From Myxococcales bacterium (GTDB lineage: Bacteria; Myxococcota_A; Bradymonadia; Bradymonadales; Bradymonadaceae), in contig SKON01000154.1 in NCBI GenBank assembly GCA_007120035.1, positions 1 through 64,000 of the forward strand: 64,000 nt of DNA, written 5' to 3'. The notes under the pieces were generated by a model. It was not told the origin of the DNA. It saw nothing but the letters and a program-made list of their open reading frames with translations, and did no database searches. Shown here piece by piece: positions 15,662-24,891 of this stretch; position 1 is the first letter of the stretch; the number at the start of each line of letters is the position of its first letter. A program made the translations under genes and the position numbers.

Positions 15662-17152
15662 ATGGCACCTGCGCTCGCTGACCAACTCGCCGAACAACTG
15701 TCCCAGAAGAAGACCCGGTCAAAGGCACTGATAAAGGCCGTCTCCGAGGGCATCTTGCTTCCCACGGACGCCCTATTTCCCCTCTTGAAGAAAGTCAGCG
15801 GATTCCAGGAACCTCGTGCGTTGGCCCGAGCCCTGGCGTTACACACCGACGACGGAACGCTGCAGGCCTTGCTCTCGGAGCTACAGAAGCAGACCCCGAA
15901 ACAATACAGCGCCTCCAATGGCGCCGTGGCCATCGCCCTGGGCCTATCGCAACACCACGAAGCCAGTGAGCGCCTCCTCGAACTGGCAGCGGCCGAAGCC
16001 AATCGGGAGACCGAAGACTCGCACTACCACCGGTTCGTCGCCGCGCTCTCGGAGCGAAGCGCTGAGAGGCATCGACAGAAAGAAGGGGGAGATCCCAGGT
16101 TTGCCCAGCTGCTCCTCGACCACCTACCCCAAGGCGGCAGCAACGCAGTGACCATCATCGAAGCCAACGGTACCGCGGAACAACGCAACGCCCTGCTCGA
16201 CTGGCTCGACACAGACGAGGTCGGCCTCTTCAAAGCCATCGTCTATGTCAACTCTCACCTCTCAGACGAAGAGCTCTTCGAGAGGTTTTCTCCCTATTTC
16301 ACGAATGGTGATGACTCCGATGTGGGAGATAAGCGCCTCTTACAGATCGCCGTGGCCCTCGGAAAGCGGGCCGAGCCGACTCTCTGGCTCCCCTTCTTAC
16401 GGGGCCTGCTCTCCTCCGAGGCCCCTCCACAGGTTCAACGACACGCCCTCCTCCTTACCCGTAATATCTTGCAGCGCTGCCCCGACGAACTGGAGGAGAC
16501 CGCCGACGCGCTCCTGTCCTCGACGAATCTTGAACCGCTGACACCGGAAGTCCTGTCGTTCTTCCAGAAGAACCCCACCGTGAAGGCTGTGCCCTGGCTT
16601 TTGGAGTCCCTCACGATCCCGGAGCACGCCGAAAAGGCCTTCCAGGCCCTCCACGGTCTCGCCCCAGGCGACGCGGCCGACCCTGTTCTTCAGTGGTCCG
16701 AGGACCACTCTCCAGCGGAGACCATCAACCCCGGTGCGTTTGAGACCTGGCTCAATGAACTCAGCGTTCACTCCGGCGCCCCCCTGGAGGCGACGCCAGA
16801 GCTCCTCCAACAGCTGGTCGAAAAAGTGGACGCAGAAGGCGTCCGGGCGGTCCTGGACAACGGGGTCGATCCCAATGAGCGGGTCCATGGAAGGCCCTAT
16901 TCAGCGCTTCATCTGGCCGTCTACTCCCTGGCCAACAAGATCGACCCGGCTCAGGTGCTGGAAATCACAGGGCTGCTGACGGCCGCAGGCGCCGATCCGA
17001 AGGCCCGGCTGGACTGGCCATGGACCCCTTCCCCGATGTGGCAATTCTCCGAGAAGTCGACCCCGATGACGATCTGCAAAGAGATCCGTGGGTTTGTCTC
17101 CGGAACGGAGCACGATGTGATCGACGAACTCTTGGCGATCCTGAAGTCATAA
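15662..17152 (+). CDS. Hypothetical helical-repeat protein with an ankyrin-like C-terminus
   Basis: 496 residues; the start is set at the ATG after GGAGG. It is all-helical in appearance and soluble, with HEAT/ARM-like paired helices over most of the length ('PQVQRHALLLTRNILQRCPDELEETADALL', 'AVPWLLESLTIPEHAEKAFQALHGLAPGDAADPVLQW'). A C-terminal stretch is ankyrin-like: 'VRAVLDNGVDPNERV..RPYSALHLAVYSLA..' then 'TGLLTAAGADPKAR'. Probably a cytoplasmic protein-interaction scaffold. Its function is not known. Base composition is somewhat less GC-rich than its neighbours by eye. Confidence 0.75.
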   Translation: MAPALADQLAEQLSQKKTRSKALIKAVSEGILLPTDALFPLLKKVSGFQEPRALARALALHTDDGTLQALLSELQKQTPKQYSASNGAVAIALGLSQHHEASERLLELAAAEANRETEDSHYHRFVAALSERSAERHRQKEGGDPRFAQLLLDHLPQGGSNAVTIIEANGTAEQRNALLDWLDTDEVGLFKAIVYVNSHLSDEELFERFSPYFTNGDDSDVGDKRLLQIAVALGKRAEPTLWLPFLRGLLSSEAPPQVQRHALLLTRNILQRCPDELEETADALLSSTNLEPLTPEVLSFFQKNPTVKAVPWLLESLTIPEHAEKAFQALHGLAPGDAADPVLQWSEDHSPAETINPGAFETWLNELSVHSGAPLEATPELLQQLVEKVDAEGVRAVLDNGVDPNERVHGRPYSALHLAVYSLANKIDPAQVLEITGLLTAAGADPKARLDWPWTPSPMWQFSEKSTPMTICKEIRGFVSGTEHDVIDELLAILKS

Positions 17153-17192
17153 CCCCCCCGGAAACTCCTTCACCAGCACATGAGGATGACTG

Positions 17193-17813
17193 ATGCGTAT
17201 GGGTATAAACATGCTACTGGCACTCCTCTTCGGTTTGACCGCGCTTTCCTGCGAGAGAGGCGAAACCACCGGGGAAGTTCAAGAGAAGAGCGAAGAGATC
17301 GAGGAGGCCGATCAAGCGGCGCCTGAAACGGTGGCCGCCGATTTTGCGCGGTTCCAGACCCAAATCGTTCGCTTTCGAAACGAAGTCGGCCGCTTCGAAT
17401 GCATCTGTTCTCCGGAGAGGTTGGGCTTTGAGTCCACCGAAGAATGCAAAGACGGCATCGGGTTATGGGACGACGAGGCTCTTGATTCCTACGAGGAATG
17501 CATCACCGACGTCTTGGCAGGAGCTGACGAACCGCCGCTGGGCTCCGTCAAGCTCATCGAATGCCTCCGTGAGGCCAGCGAGCCCGTCAGCGACTGCTTC
17601 GCCAATCTGGATATCGAAGAGGGCGATCTCTGCACTGAGCAAGGGTCTGCACAACACGAGCAGTGCACGGAACTCCTTGACTCAGGTATGGAAGAATGCA
17701 TGGAGCATATACAAGAGACCACCGGACAGGACGACTTCTTCGCCGAACACGAAGATTGGAGCCTCTCGGTCTACGACGAGTCCAACGCCTGCTTGGAGGC
17801 CGCGCTGGAATGA
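17193..17813 (+). CDS. Cys-rich lipoprotein, unknown function
   Basis: 206 residues. Signal peptide with lipobox 'LTALSC' around residue 20. The mature chain starts with a Glu-rich segment, then has about twelve Cys in pairs such as 'CIC', 'EECKD', 'EECIT', 'ECLREA', 'DCFA', 'QCTELL', 'EECMEH', consistent with a disulphide-rich helical domain. No known family recognised. ATG start with GAGGATGACTG upstream. A bidirectional terminator lies ~110 bases downstream. Confidence 0.75.
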   Translation: MRMGINMLLALLFGLTALSCERGETTGEVQEKSEEIEEADQAAPETVAADFARFQTQIVRFRNEVGRFECICSPERLGFESTEECKDGIGLWDDEALDSYEECITDVLAGADEPPLGSVKLIECLREASEPVSDCFANLDIEEGDLCTEQGSAQHEQCTELLDSGMEECMEHIQETTGQDDFFAEHEDWSLSVYDESNACLEAALE

Positions 17814-17925
17814 TGACCCCGAGACTTCATATGCTCACTGCACCACCGGGACAGCTGCCGCTATGAGGACAAAACGGTCCTGACCGATCACCCGGACAGC
17901 AGGAAGAACACCAAGACCTGGCAAG

Positions 17926-17960
17926 AAAAAAGCCCAGGCTGAATAGCCTGGGCTTTTTTT
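17926..17960. terminator. Bidirectional intrinsic terminator
   Basis: Perfect 10-bp stem AGCCCAGGCT / AGCCTGGGCT with loop GAAT, flanked by an A-run on the left and seven T on the right. It can stop both plus-strand reading from the lipoprotein gene and minus-strand reading of the tRNA-Asn gene, whose 3' end is 3 bases away. Confidence 0.93.
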
Positions 17961-17962
17961 AG

Positions 17963-18034
17963 CGCCGGCGGTAGGGATCGAACCTACGACCAAGCGGTTA
18001 ACAGCCGCTCGCTCTACCACTGAGCTACACCGGC
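17963..18034 (-). tRNA. tRNA-Asn (anticodon GTT)
   Basis: 72 bases on the minus strand fold into a full cloverleaf. The acceptor is GCCGGTG/CGCCGGC (one T-G pair), then a short D arm GCTC...GAGC, the anticodon stem AGCGG/CCGCT with loop CTGTTAA (GTT), and the T arm GTAGG-TTCGATC-CCTAC; the discriminator base is G. CCA is not encoded. Confidence 0.97.
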
Positions 18035-18065
18035 TCGAGGTGACCGGGCCGTGCCCGGGCGAATG

Positions 18066-18094
18066 TAGATGCCACAAACCCCGGGGGGTGTCAA
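18066..18094 (-). promoter_or_regulatory. Possible promoter of tRNA-Asn
   Basis: A perfect -35 box TTGACA (minus strand, 18089-18094) lies upstream of the tRNA. The -10 box is poor (CATCTA at spacing 17, or TCTACA at 19). A CCCCCCGGGG block lies in the spacer. The position fits a transcript starting ~20 bases before the tRNA. Confidence 0.45.
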
Positions 18095-18187
18095 TTCATT
18101 GATTCCTTGCGATCCCCCTCGATCTTGGTGCACCTTCCTCGGGCGTCTACTTCGCGTCCCTCAACGCCTGTCCCTCGGAGCCACACC

Positions 18188-19063
18188 ATGACCGATGTCC
18201 TCCAAGAACTCGTCGCCCTGCTCTCCCTGGAAAAGATCGAGGAGAACCTCTACCGCGGCCAGAGCCAGGACCTCGGCTGGGGCACCGTCTACGGCGGGCA
18301 AGTCCTCGGCCAGGCCCTCTCGGCGGCGGTGAAGACCGTCCCCGAAGACCGGTTCGTCCACTCCCTCCACGCCTATTTCCTGCACCCCGGCGACGTCTCC
18401 CGCCCCATCGTCTACGACGTGGACCGGATTCGAGACGGCGGATCCTTTACCACTCGCCGGGTCGTGGCGATCCAGAACGGCCGGGCGATCTTCAATATGT
18501 CGGCCTCCTTTCAGGTCGACGAGGCCGGCTTCGATCACCAGGACGGCGGCCCCACGGCGCCCGAACCCGACGGGCTCCTCACCGAGCAGGAGCGCCTGCG
18601 GGCCCTCGGCGATCGACTGCCCGAGCCCTTGAGGACCCGGGCGACCGGCGAGCGCCCCTTCGAGATCCGCCGCGTCGATCCTCCTGAAGATCCCGTGGCC
18701 CCTCGCAAACGTCCCCCGAGGAGCATGCACTGGCTACGCACCGCCGCAGAGCTGCCCGACTCTCCGGCCCTCCACAGATTTCTGCTGGCCTACGCTTCGG
18801 ACTTCAGCTTCCTCACCACCTCGCTCCAACCCCACGGCGTGACCTGGCTGACCCCGGGGATGCAGGTCGCCTCCATCGACCACGCCATGTGGTTCCACCG
18901 CCCCTTCCGCGTCGATCAATGGCTCCTGCACAGCATCCACAGCAGCTCTGCCTCGGGAGCCCGGGGGTTCGTCCGGGGCCAGATCTTTGACCAGGAGGGC
19001 AACCTCGTGGCCTCCACCGCCCAGGAAGGATTGATCCGCATGCGAACCACCCCTCCCGGCTGA
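18188..19063 (+). CDS. tesB: Acyl-CoA thioesterase II
   Basis: 291 residues, the usual TesB size, made of two hot-dog domains. Seen: 'EENLYRGQSQDLGWGTVYGGQVLGQAL' (start of hot-dog 1), 'HSLHAYFLHPGD', 'DGGSFTTRRVVAIQ.GR.IFN..ASFQ', and in the second half 'SIDHAMWFHRPFRVDQWLL', which carries the catalytic Asp, with 'FVRGQIFDQEGNLVASTAQEGLIR' at the end. It hydrolyses medium/long acyl-CoA to free acid and CoA in the cytoplasm. It is monocistronic and convergent with the nitronate monooxygenase gene (16 bases apart). Confidence 0.95.
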   Translation: MTDVLQELVALLSLEKIEENLYRGQSQDLGWGTVYGGQVLGQALSAAVKTVPEDRFVHSLHAYFLHPGDVSRPIVYDVDRIRDGGSFTTRRVVAIQNGRAIFNMSASFQVDEAGFDHQDGGPTAPEPDGLLTEQERLRALGDRLPEPLRTRATGERPFEIRRVDPPEDPVAPRKRPPRSMHWLRTAAELPDSPALHRFLLAYASDFSFLTTSLQPHGVTWLTPGMQVASIDHAMWFHRPFRVDQWLLHSIHSSSASGARGFVRGQIFDQEGNLVASTAQEGLIRMRTTPPG

Positions 19064-19079
19064 GCGCCCGACGTCAGCC

Positions 19080-20084
19080 CTACCCGGCGGTCTCTTCCGC
19101 CGCCTCGGCGTACTCCCGATAGGCCGCCCCGAACTCCTCCACCACCTGGACCACCGAGATCACCTCGTCGATCCCGGAGACGCTCTTTCCGGCCTGCCAG
19201 TAGTCGTTGTAACCTCCGTCCCGGGTCGCCCCTCGAGCCAGGCTCCACACCGACCGGGCCGCATAGTAAGACCGCACCCAATGCTTGAACCGAGGCGACT
19301 GCAAGAGCCGCCGGGCAATGGGCCCCACCTCGGTCCCCACCTTCCGTACAAAGTCGGTCTCGATCACCGACACGGGCACACCAGAGATCCGCTTCGTCAG
19401 GACGATGTCGTCCTCCTCGGCGTCCACGATCGCCTGCTTGTAGTCCTCGTGTGCCGTGCACTCCCTGGTCGCGATGAACCGAGTCCCCATCTGCACCGCC
19501 TCATACCCCAACTTCAGGGCCTCCACGTATTGCTCCGGAGTCCCCACACCGCCGGCCGCCACCAGGGGCACCCCGAGATCGGCCAGGGACTCGTATAGCT
19601 CCTCCATAGGCGTCGCCCCGGCGTGCCCTCCCGCCCGACCGTTCACGCAGATCAACCCGTCTACCCCACCTTCCAGGGCCTTCAGCGCCCACTTGCGCTC
19701 CGTCACGTCGTGATACACCACGGCGCCGGCGGCGTGGGCCTTCTCCACCACCCATCGAGGGTTTCCCAGGGCGGTCACGAAGAAGCCCACCCCTTCCTCC
19801 AAGGCGATGTCGACCCAGGCCCGCATCCGGTCCTCGTAGAGCTTCGAGGACTTCTCGATCAGAGCGTTGAACCCCACACACCCGCCGTCGGAGACCTCCG
19901 CCAGGTGGCGGAGGGTCTCCCGCAGATCCTTCTTGTGGGCGAACACCGTCGACAGGGGCTGCACCACCGCGAGGGCTCCCGAGGACACCACAGCGGACAT
20001 CAACTCTGTATTCGAACAGGGGTACATCGCCCCGCAGATCAACGGGATACGTACCCCGGTCTGCTTCATAAAGGTCTCGGACAT
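19080..20084 (-). CDS. Nitronate monooxygenase / 2-nitropropane dioxygenase-like FMN enzyme
   Basis: 334 residues. Seen: N-terminal 'PLICGAMYPCSNTELMSAVVSSGALAVV', 'GVGFFVTALGNPRWVVEKAHAAGAVVYHDV', the 'GRAGGHAG' phosphate/flavin segment with the catalytic His, 'VPLVAAGGVGTPEQYVEALKLGYEAVQMGTRF' and 'EC..HEDYK'. This is the NPD TIM-barrel layout. The enzyme oxidises alkyl nitronates using FMN; several members of the family serve instead as enoyl reductases in lipid biosynthesis. ATG start with GAGGAGAAGGCG. Divergent from the outer-membrane protein gene. Confidence 0.92.
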   Translation of the reverse strand: MSETFMKQTGVRIPLICGAMYPCSNTELMSAVVSSGALAVVQPLSTVFAHKKDLRETLRHLAEVSDGGCVGFNALIEKSSKLYEDRMRAWVDIALEEGVGFFVTALGNPRWVVEKAHAAGAVVYHDVTERKWALKALEGGVDGLICVNGRAGGHAGATPMEELYESLADLGVPLVAAGGVGTPEQYVEALKLGYEAVQMGTRFIATRECTAHEDYKQAIVDAEEDDIVLTKRISGVPVSVIETDFVRKVGTEVGPIARRLLQSPRFKHWVRSYYAARSVWSLARGATRDGGYNDYWQAGKSVSGIDEVISVVQVVEEFGAAYREYAEAAEETAG

Positions 20085-20196
20085 CGCCTTCTCCTCGCGT
20101 CAAAAAATGCAACTGGAAAGGTGAGCCGCCGTTCACGATAATGCAAGCCCTGTTTGGGATCTGACGCCGCTCTCAACGCTTACTCTCCACGAGTTG

Positions 20197-20925
20197 ATGG
20201 ATATGAAGACCGCTTCGATCGCCCTCCGCTTCTCCCTGGCCCTCCTGATCGGCCTGTCCTTCTCTCTGGTCGCCGCCCCGGCGTTCGCTGACGACGACGA
20301 CTCCGTCAACCGTCCCCCCGAACACGATCCGTCGGCCCTGCTCCGCCGCTCCATCTACGATCCCGGCCGGTGGAGCATTGGCGTCGACGGCATGTTCAGC
20401 ATGACCTCCTCCCGGGTCGAGCTCCTCGACGGCGGCGACGCCGTGGACCGCACCGGGTTCTTTCGCCTCGAGCCCCAGGTCTCGGTGGTGATCCTCCCCC
20501 GCTTCGAGGTGGGCCTCTCCACAGGGCTCTTGATTCGTCGATTGGCCCGAGAGAACGCCGACTCCGCCTCGGACATCGCCTTCGCTCCCCAACCTCTGGT
20601 TCGGTACACCATCCCCGCCACTCCCCGGCTGGCGATCTACGGCCAGGCCGGCGCGGGCATGTTCTTCGGGCGGTCTTCCCGGGACATCCCGGTCCTCGGT
20701 GAAACCCTGGAAGACGAGCAGACCAGCACCCGGGGATTCCTCCTGACCACCGGGATGGGGATCAATTACCGGCTCTCCAACGGGCTCCAGCTCCGGTTCG
20801 GCCTGAAGTTCAACGGCCTCTGGGGCCGGGAGTCCGTCGACATTCCTCGAGAGGACATCGACGAAAGCCTCTCGATCTCCACCACCAACTTCGGCACCTC
20901 CACGGGCCTGCGTTACACCTTCTGA
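20197..20925 (+). CDS. Outer-membrane beta-barrel protein
   Basis: About 242 residues. A signal peptide ends 'APAFA', followed by an acidic start. The rest consists of alternating hydrophobic/polar beta-strand-like stretches ('WSIGVDGMFSMT', 'RFEVGLSTGLL', 'RLAIYGQAGAGMFFG', 'LRFGLKFNGLWG') and a C-terminal aromatic 'GLRYTF', the typical end for BAM-inserted barrels. Either of two nearby ATGs (20197, 20203) could start it; a TTG lies just before. Function unknown. Its last 13 bases overlap the end of the convergent GTPase gene. Confidence 0.82.
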   Translation: MDMKTASIALRFSLALLIGLSFSLVAAPAFADDDDSVNRPPEHDPSALLRRSIYDPGRWSIGVDGMFSMTSSRVELLDGGDAVDRTGFFRLEPQVSVVILPRFEVGLSTGLLIRRLARENADSASDIAFAPQPLVRYTIPATPRLAIYGQAGAGMFFGRSSRDIPVLGETLEDEQTSTRGFLLTTGMGINYRLSNGLQLRFGLKFNGLWGRESVDIPREDIDESLSISTTNFGTSTGLRYTF

Positions 20926-22232
20926 TCCTCATCGTGATCCTCATCAAAGGGGTAGGCCAGCCCCTTCCCCTCGTCGATCTCGATCTCCTCTTTGCGCAGG
21001 CGCTTTCGGGCCTTTCGAAACACCTCTCGGGCGTCCTCCACGGTCACCCCGTCGATGAAGTAGGCCGCCGCCGCCTCCCCGATGGCCTTGGTCCCGGCAA
21101 AGGCCACCCCCGCCGACAGCGCCACACCGAGCCCCGGCGCAAGGACCTTCGCCAAGGCGCGCGCCACCTCCCGCAGGGCTACCGCCGCGCCCAGGTTTGC
21201 CCCCAGGGCGGCCATGAATTCCGCAGCGGTCTTCACCTCCAGCTTCCGACCGGCGATGTACCCGATCCCGGAGATCAGACTCGTCTGCAGGCTCGTGATC
21301 GGCGCGATGTCCGCCACCGGGATCGGCGTGGCCGCGATCCCGGCGCAGAGGGTGGCGATGATATTCGTCAACCGGGTGGCCAACCGGTGCTGTAATGCTT
21401 TGACTTGCGAGAGCCGCACGAACTCCACCCGGGCCTGCTCGGGCAGCTCATCGAGTAAAAAATCCAGTAACTCCTCTACCCGCCACCGCTCATCAGCTCG
21501 CCGCGAATTGTCTCGACGCCAGGACTGATACACCGACACCCCGTGGGCCCGCACGAACTGGTCTCGCAGCTCGTCCCGAGCTCGGATCTTCGCCGAGAGA
21601 TCCGCCTCGATCCGCCGGATCCGCGCCCGCTTCTCCTCCAGGTCCTCGGGCTCCTCCTCGTCGGGGACGTGGAGGTCGACGTTCTTCGGCTCCACCTCGT
21701 CGCAGTGGGTGACCACAGCCACCACGGGCACCCGGTAGGAGTGCAGCTTCCGGATCTTCTCGCACACCTCGACGAGCCCATCGAGGTCGGCGTCCACCGC
21801 GGCGTCCACCTCCTTGGCCTTGATCAAGAAGAGCACCGCGTCGGGGGCCTTCTCCTGCAGCGCAAACGTCGTGCTGGCCAGATGATCGGCGGCCTCCGCC
21901 CCTTCGGGAGCGCTACCCTCCTGCATCCCCCGGGTATCGAGCATCTCCAGGGTCCCCAGCTCCCCCTGGTAGGACCACCAGGTGCCCCGCGCCGTGGTGG
22001 CCTTCTCGTGGCCCACCTCGGCGACGGGTCGCCCGAAGATCGCGTTGATCAGCGACGACTTACCGGCCCCCCGGCGTCCCACCAGGACGAACCTCGGGGG
22101 CCGTTGCTCCAAGAGCAGCTCCCGCAGCTCGGCGATCCGCGCCCGAAGCTCCCGTGCCATCGGCTCGGGAACCCGGTCCAGCATCTCTTCGAGGCGGCGG
22201 GACTTCTCCACCAACTCCTCACGAAGGGTCAT
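20913..22232 (-). CDS. Membrane-associated GTPase of the Era/YcjX-like group with C-terminal DUF697-like region
   Basis: 439 residues from the ATG preceded by AAGGTG; a GTG three codons upstream is possible. Seen: Walker A 'GRRGAGKSS' (~48-56), switch/DxxG 'LDTRG', and the NKxD-like 'VTHCDE'. A helical coiled segment follows, then a hydrophobic/Ala-Gly-rich region ('ITSLQTSLISGIGYIAGRKLEV..AAEFMAALGANLGAAVAL') resembling DUF697. Proteins of this kind act at the membrane in stress or cell-envelope processes; the exact role is unknown. It closes the long minus-strand operon that begins at hrcA. Confidence 0.85.
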   Translation of the reverse strand: MTLREELVEKSRRLEEMLDRVPEPMARELRARIAELRELLLEQRPPRFVLVGRRGAGKSSLINAIFGRPVAEVGHEKATTARGTWWSYQGELGTLEMLDTRGMQEGSAPEGAEAADHLASTTFALQEKAPDAVLFLIKAKEVDAAVDADLDGLVEVCEKIRKLHSYRVPVVAVVTHCDEVEPKNVDLHVPDEEEPEDLEEKRARIRRIEADLSAKIRARDELRDQFVRAHGVSVYQSWRRDNSRRADERWRVEELLDFLLDELPEQARVEFVRLSQVKALQHRLATRLTNIIATLCAGIAATPIPVADIAPITSLQTSLISGIGYIAGRKLEVKTAAEFMAALGANLGAAVALREVARALAKVLAPGLGVALSAGVAFAGTKAIGEAAAAYFIDGVTVEDAREVFRKARKRLRKEEIEIDEGKGLAYPFDEDHDEDQKV

Positions 22233-22247
22233 GGCCTCCACCTTGTT

Positions 22248-23060
22248 TTAGGTCTTGTCGGCGACAACCAGCGCAGCCTGCAGGCTCGTATCCAGCGTCC
22301 GATCTCGCCAGTAGGTGTCGATGGCATCACCGATGTATCGCAGCACCTTCTCTCGATCCGACGCCCGAATCGCCCCCACCCAATGGGGGAAGAAGGTCTC
22401 CTGCACCAGCGGGGAGTACAAGAACTCTCGACCGCTGCCGAAGGCTACCTCCCAGGTCAGCTCGTTGTAGGTCACCTCCGCCGGAGCCCCATCCAAGAGG
22501 CGAGCCACGGCGTTCTCCTCCAACAGGTTGGACTTCAAGTCCGACATTCGCCCCAGGGCGTTTGTCAGCCCCAGGGCCCGTAACGCCTCTTCCATCATGT
22601 CGTAGAACTCCGGGAAGCTCCCTGCCAACGGGAAGCAGGCCACCAGCCGACCCCCGGGTGCCACCACTCGCCAGAGCTCCGACATCCCTTCCCGGGCCTG
22701 CCGCCGGGACACCATCCCGTGCAGACACACCACCCCGTCAAACACCCCGTCAGCATAGGAGAGCGCGTTGATCCGCTGCTTCACGAAGAAGATCCGACGG
22801 TGCTCCGACTCGTCGATCCGCTCCCGGGCCTCGTCGAGCATCGGCCCCGACGAGTCCAACGCCATCACCCGGGTCCCCGACGGCAGCACCTTCAGCCACC
22901 GCAAGAGCACCGCCCCCGTGCGAGACTCCGCCGACAACACGGTGCTCCCATCGGGGGCCGGGAGCTCGTCAGCGCAGAGATCCAGTACCGGCACGGTCCA
23001 CAGCCGCTCCACCACCTGGCGGTGGGATCGAACGGCTGGATGGTCCGCTGCCTCACTCAT
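22248..23060 (-). CDS. Class I SAM-dependent methyltransferase
   Basis: 270 residues. A methyltransferase Rossmann fold is visible but with a divergent motif I ('STVLSAESRTGAVLLRW' in place of 'vLDvGcGtG'). The remaining motifs are better: 'RVMALDSSGPMLDEAR' (motif II), 'DGVFDGVVCLHGMV' (motif IV), 'LWRVVAPGGRLVACFPL' (motif V). The substrate is unknown. The ATG overlaps the stop of thiL by 4 bases, so translation is coupled; the GTPase gene follows 15 bases downstream. Confidence 0.85.
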   Translation of the reverse strand: MSEAADHPAVRSHRQVVERLWTVPVLDLCADELPAPDGSTVLSAESRTGAVLLRWLKVLPSGTRVMALDSSGPMLDEARERIDESEHRRIFFVKQRINALSYADGVFDGVVCLHGMVSRRQAREGMSELWRVVAPGGRLVACFPLAGSFPEFYDMMEEALRALGLTNALGRMSDLKSNLLEENAVARLLDGAPAEVTYNELTWEVAFGSGREFLYSPLVQETFFPHWVGAIRASDREKVLRYIGDAIDTYWRDRTLDTSLQAALVVADKT

Positions 23061-24061
23061 GACGCCTCAAAATGCGTGTACCCTTGTGATTCCATCTCCA
23101 GGGGCTCTCCATCCAGGCCAAAGACCTGCAACCCCTCGTCGGGAGAGCGAACCTCTCCGAGATCGATGACCTCCCAGCTGTACTGGTGAGCCATATCCCA
23201 GAGCTTCGGCATCCGCGCCGGGGGCACCGTCAAGAGCAGCCGATAGTCTTCGCCACCTGTGAGCGCCCACGACAACGCCGATCCTTGGTTCAACTCTTCC
23301 AATCTCGCCATTTCAGGGTGAATGGGCAAATGAAAACTCTCCACCCGGGCTCCCACCTGGCTGGCCTTCAGCAGATGGCCCAAGTCTTGAATCAGCCCGT
23401 CGCTGACGTCGATCATCGACGACGGCAGCCCGTAGAGGCCCAACAGTCCCCCGGCCCTCACGTTCGGCCGCGGCCGTCGATAGGCCTCCAACATCGCTGA
23501 AAACTCCCCCCGATTCACGGCGTCACCGGCGCTCAAGACCGCCAGCCCGGCCTCGGCATGCCCTGTCGCCCCCAACACCACGATCCGGTCTCCCGGCACC
23601 GCGCCTCGCCTCAACACCGGCCCCGCCGGCGACGCTTCTCCCAGAAGCGTCAGGGTCACCACCAGGGGACCGGAGGTCTCCGTGATATCTCCCCCTCCGG
23701 CAGAGACCTCGAAGCTCTCGGGCACCAGGCTCTCGGCGGCCTCCCTCATCCCCTTCAATAACCCGTCTACCCACGCCACGTCCGGCGGCCCAGGCAGCGC
23801 CAGAGACAGGAAGAACGCCCCCGGCCCTCCCCCCATGGCAGCGATATCGCTCAGGTTGGCCGCCATCGCCTTCCACCCCACGTCCTCGGCGGTGCTCCAA
23901 TCTCTCCGAAAATGAACCCCTTCCACCAGGGTGTCCATGGTCACCAGATCGAATCGGCCCGGGTCGAGCACTGCACAGTCATCTCCGATCCCTACGGCGA
24001 CTCCTTCGGGAGAGGAAAAGAGTCCCGCAATCCTGTCGATCAGATCGAATTCGGTTGTCAT
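23057..24061 (-). CDS. thiL: Thiamine-monophosphate kinase
   Basis: 334 residues, the usual ThiL length. Seen: 'GIGDDCAVLDP' (substrate/Mg site), 'TMDTLVEGVHFRRDWS', 'DVGWKAMAANLSDIAAMGG.P..FFLSLALP', 'GGDITETSGPLVVTLTLLG', 'MIDVSDGLIQDLGHLL' and 'ALTGGEDYRLLLTVP'. It phosphorylates thiamine phosphate to thiamine diphosphate with ATP, the last step of cofactor synthesis. Its position in a stress/chaperone operon is odd for thiamine metabolism. It lies 64 bases after the zinc-ribbon gene. Confidence 0.96.
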   Translation of the reverse strand: MTTEFDLIDRIAGLFSSPEGVAVGIGDDCAVLDPGRFDLVTMDTLVEGVHFRRDWSTAEDVGWKAMAANLSDIAAMGGGPGAFFLSLALPGPPDVAWVDGLLKGMREAAESLVPESFEVSAGGGDITETSGPLVVTLTLLGEASPAGPVLRRGAVPGDRIVVLGATGHAEAGLAVLSAGDAVNRGEFSAMLEAYRRPRPNVRAGGLLGLYGLPSSMIDVSDGLIQDLGHLLKASQVGARVESFHLPIHPEMARLEELNQGSALSWALTGGEDYRLLLTVPPARMPKLWDMAHQYSWEVIDLGEVRSPDEGLQVFGLDGEPLEMESQGYTHFEAS

Positions 24062-24125
24062 CGATGGTGCCTAAAGGTGCCGCTTCGGTGCTAAACGGTC
24101 CAAGACCGCGTGATCCAGACGAGAA

Positions 24126-24884
24126 CTAGAATCTATCCCAGAACGTCAGGGATAACAAAAGTAAAATCACGACCCAGAACGCCAACGCCCCGATCAAGAG
24201 CCGCGCACGAAACCGTTTTACGTCTTCGTTAAACGAATCCGCCTGGGCCTCGGCCCGGCTCCGAGCCAGGTCCACCGTGGTCTGCAGGCGCCTGGCCAGT
24301 CGCTCCAACCCCTCCAGCGCTGCGTCGTCGCCGGGATTCTCTACCAGGTAGTGCTGCAGCTCCCGCAGCCCATAGTCCAAGAGCCCCTCCTCCAGCGCGA
24401 AGTCCACGAAGTCCGCGATCGCCCTCGGCTCCCGTCGCTCCGAGGCGGCCCCCCACAACAACCGGGCCTGGTCAAAGGCCGCCTCCTTCCCCTCTGGCGG
24501 CTGCTCCCACGGGGCTTCTCCGGGACCGAGCCGACTCCCCTCGTCGAGGTCCAGACCGCATCGAGGGCAATAGACCGTATCGGCCTCCACCAGGGTGGCG
24601 CACTTTCGGCACCGGAGCCCCTCGCCGGGCTCCGGGATCAGCCGTTCCATCAGCGGCGATCGCTCCGTCCTCGCTGCCGGTTTGGCCTGGGGGGTGACCT
24701 CGGGCTCGGGCTTCGCGGACTCGGGCTTCGCCTCCTCGGGCTCCGCCTCCTCGGCCGGACCTCCCCCCAGAGCCAACTCGTTCACATGCCCACAGGCTTC
24801 GCAGACCAGCCCCACCCCCGACGGCAATGGCCGGACTTCCGCCGCCTCCCCCAGATGGCCACATTTACTACACCGAATCTCCAT
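24126..24884 (-). CDS. Zinc-ribbon membrane protein
   Basis: 252 residues. Two zinc ribbons: C4-C7 / C28-C31 at the N-terminus and CRKC / CPRC around residues 92-110. Between them lies a Pro/Glu/Lys/Ala-rich linker with E(P/S)AKPE repeats. A helical TPR-like stretch follows ('ALEEGLLDYGLRELQHYLVENPGDDAALEGLERLARR'), then a single C-terminal TM helix ('LLIGALAFWVVILLLLSLTF'). Probably a tail-anchored cytoplasmic protein binding nucleic acid or protein partners. Function unknown. It starts 7 bases after the M50 protease gene. Confidence 0.82.
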   Translation of the reverse strand: MEIRCSKCGHLGEAAEVRPLPSGVGLVCEACGHVNELALGGGPAEEAEPEEAKPESAKPEPEVTPQAKPAARTERSPLMERLIPEPGEGLRCRKCATLVEADTVYCPRCGLDLDEGSRLGPGEAPWEQPPEGKEAAFDQARLLWGAASERREPRAIADFVDFALEEGLLDYGLRELQHYLVENPGDDAALEGLERLARRLQTTVDLARSRAEAQADSFNEDVKRFRARLLIGALAFWVVILLLLSLTFWDRF

Positions 24885-24891
24885 GGTCCTC